From CAZAMB01 sp964501365 (GTDB lineage: Bacteria; Planctomycetota; Phycisphaerae; UBA1845): a stretch of DNA of 64,000 nt. The position numbers and the translations under genes were made by a program. This document shows positions 16,708 to 24,360 of this stretch, in pieces. The DNA is taken from assembly GCA_964501365.1 (NCBI GenBank), contig CAZCST010000039.1, positions 310,001-374,000 on the forward strand, in the 5' to 3' direction. The notes under the pieces are model-generated. The model was given only the letters and a program-made list of their open reading frames with translations, searched no databases and was not told the origin of the DNA. Numbering within the stretch: position 1 is the first letter of the stretch; every line of letters begins with the position of its first letter.

Positions 16708-16934
16708 ACACTATACTTTACGCCTCCGAGCGAGCCACCGAAAGGGTGATCCGTAGATTACGCAGAGAACCGCAGGAAGAAGGCGGTTTGCCCGCTGTGG
16801 ACGTCACGCCTCTGTCAGATCTGCGGGGTGCACACTAGGCGTTGGAGGGGTGATTCGTTATGATCTGTCTCCTGAGATCGCTTATCGCGTGATCGGGGGT
16901 CTGACAGGAAAGTTACCAAGAAGGAGACATGACG

Positions 16935-17699
16935 ATGAAGAAATTTGCCTTGGGATTGGTGGGGGCGTTGTCCCTGGTTGTTTACGTTTCGACGGTCGTT
17001 GCCTGTCCGAATGAAGGATGTGCAAAGAACAAGAAAGCGGGCATGGTCTCCGCGGGTTCGGGTGGCGGCGGTTGCAGCAAGCCCTGCAGTGGCGGCTCCT
17101 CAGTGACGGAATCGGCCAGCGACGCGGCAAAGGCCGTGTTGGCCTCCATGCCGACCGTAAAGTATCGCGTGGGTGAGCAGACGATGTGCTGCCCGAACGC
17201 GGCTTCAGTGGCGGCGAAGACGGCGAACAAGCCGGTCGAATACGTGGTGGGCGACGAAGCCTTCAAGACGCAGGCCGAGGCGGACGCGCGGCTTGTGGCT
17301 CTGTATGACAAGGAAATCGAGTCGTTGATCGCAGTGCAGTATTCGGTTGGCGGCGAATCGACGGGGTGCCCGCACGCGGCCAAGGATATGGCCGAGAAGG
17401 CCAAGGCACCGATCGCGTATAAGGTCGGCGGCGTTGAGTTTGCGGATCAGGCGAAGGCAGAAGCTGCGGTCAAGCTGGTCGCTGATGCGGCGGCGGCTGT
17501 GAAGATGAGCTACAAGGTCGATGGCAAGTCGTTCTGCTGCGACAAGATGGCGGGCGAGGCGGCGAAGACAGACGGCAAGCCGATCGTGTATGTCATCGGC
17601 TCGGACGAAGTTTCCGATGAGTCGGCGGCGAAGCTGGTGTTCGCTCAAGCGAAGATCAAGGCGATCGTCGAAGCGGCGACTGCGGCGAAAAATTCGTAA
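16935..17699 (+). CDS. Secreted Cys-rich triple-repeat protein
   Basis: The start is placed at the second ATG (16935), eight bases after AAGGAG; the ATG at 16929 is only two bases from it. The 254-residue product has a signal peptide (MKKFALGLVGALSLVVYVST), then a Cys/Gly-rich segment (CPNEGC, CSKPCSGG) and three tandem repeats of about 60 residues. Each repeat begins Y-x-V-x-G/D, carries CC, GC or CC, then AA-x-x-A, then a P-(V/I)-x-Y-x-(V/I)-G strand and an Ala-rich helix. The paired cysteines at equivalent places suggest metal or disulfide chemistry in the envelope. I do not recognise the family. It is monocistronic, with a strong terminator behind it. Confidence 0.8.
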   Translation: MKKFALGLVGALSLVVYVSTVVACPNEGCAKNKKAGMVSAGSGGGGCSKPCSGGSSVTESASDAAKAVLASMPTVKYRVGEQTMCCPNAASVAAKTANKPVEYVVGDEAFKTQAEADARLVALYDKEIESLIAVQYSVGGESTGCPHAAKDMAEKAKAPIAYKVGGVEFADQAKAEAAVKLVADAAAAVKMSYKVDGKSFCCDKMAGEAAKTDGKPIVYVIGSDEVSDESAAKLVFAQAKIKAIVEAATAAKNS

Positions 17700-17746
17700 G
17701 CTGAACGAACCCGCGACCATTAGGGAGCGGAGCTATTGAGTTGAAG

Positions 17747-17785
17747 CGGTCCGGTGCGGTGTTCCCGTGCCGGACCGTTTTTTTT
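17747..17785 (+). terminator. Rho-independent terminator
   Basis: Perfect arms CGGTCCGG and CCGGACCG, 8 base pairs, enclose a 15-base loop and are followed at once by eight T residues. It ends the transcript of the Cys-rich repeat gene, about 50 bases after its stop codon. Confidence 0.92.
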
Positions 17786-17962
17786 GTGGAACGCTTTCGA
17801 TTGAACATATCGCCCGCACGTGTCGCGAATAGTTGCTGGAAATCGGAGTGAACGATGAAAAAAGCGTTGTCTTCTGATGCTCGACGCAACTACAATTTCC
17901 GGTACGGGCCGAAAACGCTGTTCAGGCAACGCTTATTTGGGCAATGTGGAAGAAGGACTTGG

Positions 17963-18877
17963 ATGATCACGATTCGGCCATGGAAAGGACTTGTGCAGAC
18001 TCTACTAAGCCTGAACATCGCAGCCCTTTTGTTCCCGGGATGCAACAACGCAGAACTCACCTGTGATCGGCTCGACGCACCACCACAAATCGACTGGGTG
18101 GGCATCGAAGAACGGGCCCGCATCGTAATGGACGTGACCTGCACCGAGCGGACCAATGAGGATTTGACGGCGGAATACGAAACAGACGCAACTGAGGCCA
18201 TTGTCCGCGAGCTCCCGAACGGCGTAAGGTACATGCTGCTTGTTGGTCGCTCGCCTTCGGAGCAGGAGCTCTTCCTGCCAGGCACACGGTTTACCAACCC
18301 GGACGAAATCGTCACGGACCTCGATCGGGTTCCGGTCCTCGACCGAGAATTGGGGGCAACCTTTCACCGAGGATTCCACAATGCTGCAACTCAGATTCGC
18401 TACGATGTCGCCCCATTGCTTAAGTATGGTTTCATAACACGTCTGACGGGCTATTCACTGGGAGGCGCAACCGCCGCCATCCTGGCTATGCAATTGCAGA
18501 AAGACGGATTCCATGTTGATTCCATACTCACCTTTGGTCAGCCGCAGGTCACTGACGAGGCTGGCGCGTTGAATTTCACCGACCAGCCGCTCTTGCGCAT
18601 CAAGGCCGGCCTCGATGGGATCACCCATTTCTTCGCGCCTGATTTTCGCCACTATGGCGATGAGATCATTCTTCTCGATGGCGACCGCTTTGTTTATCTG
18701 GCGCAGAGCGACCGTAATTACGATGCCTCCACTGATCCAGATCTACTCGGACTGAACTTCTCCGATCATACGACTTACCTCAGCAGAATTTTGCCGAAAT
18801 TGAAAGGCACGAAGCAGGTTTCATTTTGCGTGAGCGAACGGTTCATTACCCCGGCCAGGCAATTGGTATGTGAATAA
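17963..18877 (+). CDS. Lipase-like (class 3) lipoprotein
   Basis: A 304-residue alpha/beta hydrolase-like protein. The start at 17963 has GAAGG upstream and gives a lipoprotein signal with lipobox LLFPGC, Cys near residue 27. The ATG at 17855, also with a GGAG site, would add 36 residues and bury the signal. The nucleophile elbow GYSLGG (Ser near residue 164) and ILTFGQPQVTD downstream match lipase class 3, as does the C-terminal histidine region SDHTTYLSR. The enzyme would be anchored in the envelope and hydrolyse acyl esters, substrate unknown. Confidence 0.78.
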   Translation: MITIRPWKGLVQTLLSLNIAALLFPGCNNAELTCDRLDAPPQIDWVGIEERARIVMDVTCTERTNEDLTAEYETDATEAIVRELPNGVRYMLLVGRSPSEQELFLPGTRFTNPDEIVTDLDRVPVLDRELGATFHRGFHNAATQIRYDVAPLLKYGFITRLTGYSLGGATAAILAMQLQKDGFHVDSILTFGQPQVTDEAGALNFTDQPLLRIKAGLDGITHFFAPDFRHYGDEIILLDGDRFVYLAQSDRNYDASTDPDLLGLNFSDHTTYLSRILPKLKGTKQVSFCVSERFITPARQLVCE

Positions 18878-19002
18878 GAGCGCTGCAGCGGAGTCAACTG
18901 CGGCGCCAAAAAAGTGGACATTAACCAATGCCCTGATGGTGCATGGTAAATCAGCCAATGGTTGGCCCAGTCTTTCCACACTTTCTCATAAGGTGAGGCA
19001 TC

Positions 19003-19020
19003 AGCCCCGTTCACGGGGCT
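19003..19020. repeat. Perfect 8-bp inverted repeat between convergent genes
   Basis: AGCCCCGT-TC-ACGGGGCT lies between the ends of the lipase-like gene and the broken BsuPI gene. There is no T-run, so it is either a REP-type palindrome or a weak bidirectional terminator. Confidence 0.55.
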
Positions 19021-19070
19021 TGCCCGCGGAGCGGCTTAGGCCAGCATTTTTAGGGTCGCTACGCCGAATT

Positions 19071-20141
19071 CTATTCGCAATCCGGTGGTTGGTTCGGTCC
19101 GTTGAAACAGGCTTGGAACAGCATGAAGTCCAAGAGGTCTACATCGGCTTCGCCATCGAGATCGGCCGCCATGTCCCCGTCCGTTGGCGGCGGTTGGTTC
19201 GGGCCGCTGAAACTTGTCTGGAAGGTTCCGAAGTTACGCAAGTCAACGTCGCCGTCGAGCTCAAAGTCGGCAGGTACGGAAGGAGCCAATGACAAATACA
19301 CATCGTCGATCAAGACAGACGCATTCATGATGCTTGGCCAGAATTCCAAGCGCGCAATAGGGTAGTCACTTCGCACGCGAAGCGGACCGACGAATTCAAC
19401 AAATGTGGGGACGGCAGGCGACGTAACGGAATCGAGGATCACTCCTTCTGCGTCCCGCCCTACCATCGTGACTCGGTAATCCGTTGCTGTTGTAACATAT
19501 GCCGTCGCGCCATAAACAGGCATATCAAACCGGACGACAATGTTGAATCCAGGTGGATAGTGAGTACTGGTAGTTTGCGCGAAGCCGTTGTCCCCGCTCT
19601 GGTAGATTCCCACCGTTCCACTCCCGATTGTCTCAACGTGGACGCCTAACGGCCAGTACTCCTCCAGAGAAGTTACTTGCTGCATATCGTCCGGCAGCGT
19701 GTCAAAGTCGACCAGGAAGCTGTCCCTGGGGAGCGTCGGAGCGGTCACCGAGAATGAGGCCAGGCCGGAAGCACCGTAGCCCCCGACGTTGCCTTGCACG
19801 GTGTGTGACCCGAGTGAAAGGTCGTTGTAATTCCAGTAGTGTCGGTAGGTCCACACTTTGGAACCGTGGGCCGGCACAAGAGCGCTCGTTACGATTTGAA
19901 ATCATATCTGGGGAGAGGTGAGGACGCCGTCAAACGTGTATTGGGCCTGCAGTGTCGACGCGAAGTACAACATCACATCCTCCGGGTCGGGGTTGTACGC
20001 AGTAACAGAGATGTACATGGCCTCTCCCGGGTGGTATGAGGGCTTGTCAGTGGCCACGGTAACGTCTATCGCCACCGTAATGGGGCTCGCCAAGGTGAGA
20101 ACGGAACCGAGTACTAGGAAAACTTTGGAACCGAACGACAC
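19071..20141 (-). pseudogene. BsuPI-like / dockerin-tail secreted protein interrupted by one in-frame TGA
   Basis: Two frames in the same reading frame are separated by a single TGA at 19904-19902. The upstream part starts at GTG 20141 with a GGAGG site and has a signal peptide (KVFLVLGSVLTLASPITVA). It then has a BsuPI-type inhibitor-like beta domain (KPSYHPGEAMYISVTAYNP, then QAQYTFDG). The domain continues directly after the stop (ALVPAHGSKVWTYRHYW). The downstream part carries a beta-sandwich-like region, and the C-terminus ends in two dockerin-like calcium loops (ELDGDVDLRNF and DGEADVDLLDF), typical of planctomycete secreted proteins. One base change from TGG or CGA would restore one frame. 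It may be a recent pseudogene, a sequencing error, or a read-through gene. The start signals are intact. Confidence 0.75.
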
Positions 20142-20265
20142 AAAGCACCTCCGTCATTCGTTACTGATGAACTGACTTCGTATTTTACTACTCCCCTGCC
20201 GCTCGCTCAAGCAGAGGCACGTCCTGACTGCAGCTCGAACCCCCGTTTTACAGCTACACGCAAAT

Positions 20266-22317
20266 TTAGATATTCGCTGGGACGGCCTTGGAATGTGGTG
20301 CTAAACGAGGACTTCGCCGGTCTGTTTCGAGCAGGCGATGGATGGTGGCGGCGATGTTGGTGGCGTCGAGGCCGCACTCCGCGAGTTGGGCGGCACGGGA
20401 GCCGTGGGCGACGAAGCGGTCGGCGGGCATGCCCAGACGCACGAAGCGGTCGCAGGTGAGTCCCATTTCCTGAGCGGCTTCGAGGACGGCCGAGCCAAAG
20501 CCGCCGGAGACGGAGTGGTCTTCGAGCGTGATGACAGGGCGCGAGCACGCCTCCGCCCCATCCGGGGCGGCGGTTGGCATATCGCCGCTGGTCCACGGGT
20601 TCCGCTTTGCTCCACCCGTGGTTACACCCCGTGGCCCCTCCGGGGCCAAAGGTTCGCGCGACAAACTCGCCCCTCCAAAGGCGCGGAGGACCATGTCGCG
20701 GTCGATGGGCTTGGCGAATCGGGCGTTGACCACGGCGACTTCGATTCCACTTTCGGAAAGGATTTCGGCGGCGGCCAGCGCAGCGCTTACGGTCACGCCG
20801 TAGGCGAGGATTGTGGCGTCGCTGCCCTCACGGAGCCGGCGCGAAACGCCCAGTGCAAACGGTGCACAATCGGGCATCGGCTCGGGCACAACGTCGCGTG
20901 GATAACGGATCGCCGAAGGCTGATTGAGCGAAAGGCCAAGCTTTAGGGATTCGGCCAACTCCGGTTCGTCCATCGGAGCCATCAGCACCATGCCGGGGAA
21001 GCCGCGCAGATACGCGATGTCGAGGAAGCCGTGATGGACCGGGCCGTCGCCGCCGACCAGGCCGGCACGATCGAGACAGAAGACAACGGGCAGGCCCTGC
21101 AGAACGACTTCCTGGAAGACCTGATCAAAGGCCCGCTGTAGAAACGTCGAATAGATCGCAGCGACCGGCCGCAATCCGCCTTTGGCCAGGCCGGCGGCCA
21201 TGTCCACGGTGCAGCTTTCGGCGATGCCAATGTCGCGGCAGCGGTCGGGGAATTTTTCGGCCATCTTGTTAAGGCCGGTTCCGTCGAGCATGCCGGCGGT
21301 CATGGCGAAAATTCGGCCATCATCTTCGGCGAGGGCCATGAGCTGATCGACGAAGGCCGTCGTCCAGCTCTTGCCTGAGCCGCGCTGAATAGTGACCTTT
21401 CCGTCTTCGACGGCGAAGGGCTTGGGGCTGTGGTACTTGCCGGGCTCGGCGCAGGCCCAGTCGCAGCCGCGACCCTTCACTGTATGAACGTGCAGCAGCA
21501 CTGGATGGTGCACCTTCTTGAGCATTTCGAGCACGTCGATGAGGTGCGGAATGTCGTGACCATCCACGGGGCCGACGTATTGCAAGTTCATGGCTTCGAA
21601 CATGTTGCCGGGGGTGACGGTGGCCTTAATGCCCTCCTTGAGGTGGGCGATCATATCGAATGCGGGCTTGCCCAGCAGCGGAAGCTTGGGCAGAAGGCGC
21701 TTGGTCGCGGACTTCATTTCTTCGTAGAAGTTGCTGGCCCGGAATTTGCCAAGGTATTCGGCCATTGCGCCCTGGGTCGGCGATATGCCCCATTCGTTGT
21801 CGTTGAGGATGATGAGGAACTGCCGCTGGAGCGTGCCGGCCTGATTGAGGCCCTCGAAGGCAACGCCGTTGACAATGCTGGCATCGCCGACGACAGCGAC
21901 GACGCTGGTTTCGCGGCCGAGCATCTGATCGGCGCGGGCCATACCGACGGCGGTAGCGATGGCCGTGCCGGCGTGGCCGACGTTGAAGAGGTCATATTCA
22001 CTCTCGGTGATGTTGGGGAAGCCGCTTACGCCGCCGGATTTTCGAAGGGTTTCGAAGCGTTCATTGCGACCGGTGATGAGCTTATGCGGGTAGCACTGGT
22101 GGCCGACGTCGAAAAGCAGGCGGTCGGTGGAAAAATCGAATACTCGGTGCAGGGCAATTGTCAGTTCGGTGACGCCGAGGTTGCTGGTGAGGTGGCCGCC
22201 GTTTTTACCCACGACCTCGATGACGCGATTTCGGATTTCCTCGGCGAGGGTGGCGAGCTGCTCAAGGGGCAACGCTCGCACGTCGGCGGGGGATTTCACT
22301 TTTTGGAGCAAGGTCAT
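20266..22317 (-). CDS. dxs: 1-deoxy-D-xylulose-5-phosphate synthase with in-frame insertion
   Basis: A 683-residue thiamine-diphosphate enzyme joining pyruvate and glyceraldehyde 3-phosphate, the first step of the MEP isoprenoid pathway. It shows GHLTSNLGVTELTIALH with the catalytic His, GDASIVNG for ThDP/Mg binding, and CLDRAGLVGGDGPVHHG. Between AKPIDRDMVL and ITLEDHSVSGGFGSA, about 54 residues occur where E. coli Dxs has about 13. The extra segment (about 551-591) coincides with palindromic DNA (separate entry). Typical Dxs is about 620-640 residues, so the extra length agrees. The polyprenyl synthase gene lies 99 bases upstream on the same strand, a common dxs partner. Whether the loop affects activity is unknown; it falls in a linker of the C-terminal domain. 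Confidence 0.93.
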   Translation of the reverse strand: MTLLQKVKSPADVRALPLEQLATLAEEIRNRVIEVVGKNGGHLTSNLGVTELTIALHRVFDFSTDRLLFDVGHQCYPHKLITGRNERFETLRKSGGVSGFPNITESEYDLFNVGHAGTAIATAVGMARADQMLGRETSVVAVVGDASIVNGVAFEGLNQAGTLQRQFLIILNDNEWGISPTQGAMAEYLGKFRASNFYEEMKSATKRLLPKLPLLGKPAFDMIAHLKEGIKATVTPGNMFEAMNLQYVGPVDGHDIPHLIDVLEMLKKVHHPVLLHVHTVKGRGCDWACAEPGKYHSPKPFAVEDGKVTIQRGSGKSWTTAFVDQLMALAEDDGRIFAMTAGMLDGTGLNKMAEKFPDRCRDIGIAESCTVDMAAGLAKGGLRPVAAIYSTFLQRAFDQVFQEVVLQGLPVVFCLDRAGLVGGDGPVHHGFLDIAYLRGFPGMVLMAPMDEPELAESLKLGLSLNQPSAIRYPRDVVPEPMPDCAPFALGVSRRLREGSDATILAYGVTVSAALAAAEILSESGIEVAVVNARFAKPIDRDMVLRAFGGASLSREPLAPEGPRGVTTGGAKRNPWTSGDMPTAAPDGAEACSRPVITLEDHSVSGGFGSAVLEAAQEMGLTCDRFVRLGMPADRFVAHGSRAAQLAECGLDATNIAATIHRLLETDRRSPRLAPHSKAVPANI
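20543..20680. repeat. Palindromic element inserted in frame within dxs
   Basis: Three perfect inverted repeats stand side by side inside the coding sequence: CCGCCCC-ATCC-GGGGCGG at 20553-20570, CCACGGGT and ACCCGTGG at 20593-20600 and 20614-20621, and TGGCCCC-TCC-GGGGCCA at 20632-20648. They cover just the segment that adds about 40 residues to Dxs. The boundaries are approximate. The pattern recalls intergenic repeats of planctomycete genomes, which is from memory and unverified. Confidence 0.75.
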
Positions 22318-22340
22318 TTCGGTTTACCGAATCCTTTCGA

Positions 22341-22367
22341 GATTCTTCGCTTCGCTCAGAATGACAC
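22341..22367. repeat. Dispersed repeat, copy 1 (GATTCTTC...CAGAATGACAC)
   Basis: A 27-base sequence lies just upstream of dxs. A near-copy at 59247-59273, about 37 kb away, matches 24 of 27 bases in the same + strand orientation. Both copies lie upstream of leftward genes. Confidence 0.6.
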
Positions 22368-22416
22368 CTCGTGTGAAATTGTACCGCATGATGGATGCGC
22401 ACGAGTTATCGAATTT

Positions 22417-23298
22417 TCAATAATTTCGAGAACCTGCAAAACGGGCCAGCTCTCGCAAATCATCCGCTTCCCGACCAAACTGTCGCAACTCGCTAATCGC
22501 CGCATCCACGCTTCGATCGATTTCCGCCCGGCTGGCATCCACTCCTACGCACGCGGGGAAGGTTTGTTTCCCGGCGGCGGTGTCTTTTCCGGCGGATTTG
22601 CCGAGTATTTGGGCGTTTGAAGTCACGTCCAATAAGTCATCGGCGATTTGGAATGCGCGACCGGAGTGCAAACCGTAACTGCCAAGGGCAGCAATGGCGT
22701 TTTCGGCGCCTCCACCGGCGATGGCGCCGATGCGGCACGAGGCGGCGAAGAGGCTGGCGGTTTTGCGGTCGTGGATGTACCGGGCGAGATCGATTGAGGG
22801 TGGCAAGTTGCTGTCAACGATATCCACCGCCTGCCCCCCAATCATTCCGGACCAACCGGCGCCGCGGGCCAACTCCAACGTCATGGACTTGGCACGGCTC
22901 GCATCGGAAACGTGGGTGCCCAGGAGCTCGAACGCCAGCATGACGAGGGCGTCGCCGGCGAGAATGGCCATGGCTTCGCCGAACTGCCGGTGCGTCGTGG
23001 GTTTGCCGCGCCGCAGATCGTCGTCGTCGAGGGCAGGAAGGTCGTCGTGGACGAGGCTGAAGGCGTGGATGCATTCGACAGCGGCGGCGGCGGGCCAGGC
23101 GGACTCGCGGCTGCCGCCGACGAGCTCGCAGCAACGAATGACAAGATACGGTCGGATGCGCTTGCCAGGTGCAAGGGCTGAGTAGCGAACTGATTCGAGA
23201 AGCTCGCGCGGAACACCTTCATTGGATTTGAGGTAGCGGTCCAGGTGAGTGTCGAACTCGGAGGCAAAACTGCGGAGAGAGTCGGAGATGCATTCCAT
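22417..23298 (-). CDS. ispA: Polyprenyl (farnesyl/geranylgeranyl) diphosphate synthase
   Basis: A 293-residue trans-isoprenyl diphosphate synthase. It shows GKRIRPYLV near 46, the first Asp-rich motif HDDLPALDDDD near 84-94 followed by RRGKPTTH, and the second motif QIADDLLDVT near 215. The two motifs bind Mg2+ and the allylic diphosphate. It condenses IPP with DMAPP/GPP, using the products of the MEP pathway, and lies directly upstream of dxs, which strengthens the assignment. Product chain length (C15 or C20) cannot be fixed with certainty. Confidence 0.9.
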   Translation of the reverse strand: MECISDSLRSFASEFDTHLDRYLKSNEGVPRELLESVRYSALAPGKRIRPYLVIRCCELVGGSRESAWPAAAAVECIHAFSLVHDDLPALDDDDLRRGKPTTHRQFGEAMAILAGDALVMLAFELLGTHVSDASRAKSMTLELARGAGWSGMIGGQAVDIVDSNLPPSIDLARYIHDRKTASLFAASCRIGAIAGGGAENAIAALGSYGLHSGRAFQIADDLLDVTSNAQILGKSAGKDTAAGKQTFPACVGVDASRAEIDRSVDAAISELRQFGREADDLRELARFAGSRNY

Positions 23299-23299
23299 T

Positions 23300-23340
23300 G
23301 GGGATTAGGGTATAGGGTATGGGGCATAGGGTATAGAGGG
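23300..23340 (+). repeat. G-tract repeat (GGGTATA-like), G-quadruplex candidate
   Basis: Six runs of three or four G (23300-23303, 23308-23310, 23315-23317, 23321-23324, 23329-23331, 23338-23340) are separated by loops of three to six A/T-rich bases. This meets the usual four-tract quadruplex rule. It fills the divergent promoter region between the polyprenyl synthase and enoyl-CoA hydratase genes. Confidence 0.6.
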
Positions 23341-23375
23341 TTTAAGAGCTCCAGTGTTCAAGGGTGGAGGTTGGT

Positions 23376-24170
23376 ATGGCTGAGAACACGCTGATTATTG
23401 AGAACGAAGGTTTCGTCCGGACGCTGCGGCTGAACCGGCCGGATGTGCTCAATTCATTTAACAACGATTTGCTTGCGGCGCTGGGCAAGGCGGTGCGGGA
23501 GGCGGAACGCGACAAGGGTGTGCGATGCCTCGTCATCACCGGGGCCGGGCGGGGCTTTTCGGCGGGACAGGATCTGGCGGATGTGGCCGACCGGTACAAA
23601 AGCGATGCACCGATAGAGCTGGGGAGTCACCTGCGGGATCGATATCACCCGGTTATCAGCAAGATTCGCACGATGGAAAAGCCGGTGATTGCGGCGGTAA
23701 ACGGCGTGGCCGCCGGGGCGGGTTGCAGTCTGGCGCTGGCCTGCGACGTTCGCATTGCGGCGGAATCGGCGAGCTTCATTGAGGCGTTCGTTCATGTCGG
23801 GTTGGTTCCGGATTCGGGGAGCACGTTCTTCCTGCCACGGCTCATTGGCGTTTCGCGGGCCCTCGAAATGGCGATTACGGGCCGGAAAGTGAAGTCCGAC
23901 GAGGCATTGCAGATCGGCCTGGTGAACCGGATTGTGCCGGATGGGGAGCTGGTTGCGGAAACGATGAAGCTAGCCCAACAACTGGCCGCTCTGCCGCCAC
24001 GGGCTATTGGCCTGACCAAACGGGCGATGAACCGGGCGTGGTCGGTGGAGCTGGACGACCAGCTCGACTATGAGGCCATGATGCAGACGACGGCCGGGCA
24101 AACCCGCGATCATCGTGAAGGGGTTACGGCATTTCTGGAGAAGCGGAAGCCGAATTTCACAGGGGAGTGA
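23376..24170 (+). CDS. Enoyl-CoA hydratase/isomerase family protein
   Basis: A 264-residue crotonase-fold enzyme. The ATG at 23376 follows GGAGG by five bases; the GTG at 23364 is less likely. It shows LNRPDVLNSFNNDLL, the oxyanion-hole segments GRGFSAGQDL and NGVAAGAGCSLALACD, and FVHVGLVPDSGSTFFLPRLIG, where the Asp is the pattern of PaaG-type 1,2-epoxyphenylacetyl-CoA or enoyl-CoA isomerases. It acts on acyl-CoA thioesters in fatty or aromatic acid breakdown. It is divergent from the isoprenoid genes. The exact substrate is uncertain. Confidence 0.87.
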   Translation: MAENTLIIENEGFVRTLRLNRPDVLNSFNNDLLAALGKAVREAERDKGVRCLVITGAGRGFSAGQDLADVADRYKSDAPIELGSHLRDRYHPVISKIRTMEKPVIAAVNGVAAGAGCSLALACDVRIAAESASFIEAFVHVGLVPDSGSTFFLPRLIGVSRALEMAITGRKVKSDEALQIGLVNRIVPDGELVAETMKLAQQLAALPPRAIGLTKRAMNRAWSVELDDQLDYEAMMQTTAGQTRDHREGVTAFLEKRKPNFTGE

Positions 24171-24360
24171 GGCAAACGCCGAAACGCGGAAAAGCCAAAA
24201 CACCAAAGCCGTCCCGGCAGCCTATGGCGATGAATCGGAAGAACCGGATTTGCTGTCCGCTCCTTAACAGTCGCGGCTCTGTTTTGTAAGACTCCAGTAT
24301 TTTGCTTGAAGCGGGCGGGGAAGGGTGTATCTTCTCAACGGAGGCGAAAACTGCGCACGA

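Noticed and set aside
21430..22620. 396-codon open frame on the plus strand opposite dxs
   Set aside because: It is the antisense shadow of dxs, with no ribosome site and no domain; the minus-strand product is a clear Dxs.
23300..23340. CRISPR-like array from the repeated GGGTATA
   Set aside because: Repeat unit is about seven bases with no spacers; it is a simple G-rich tract.
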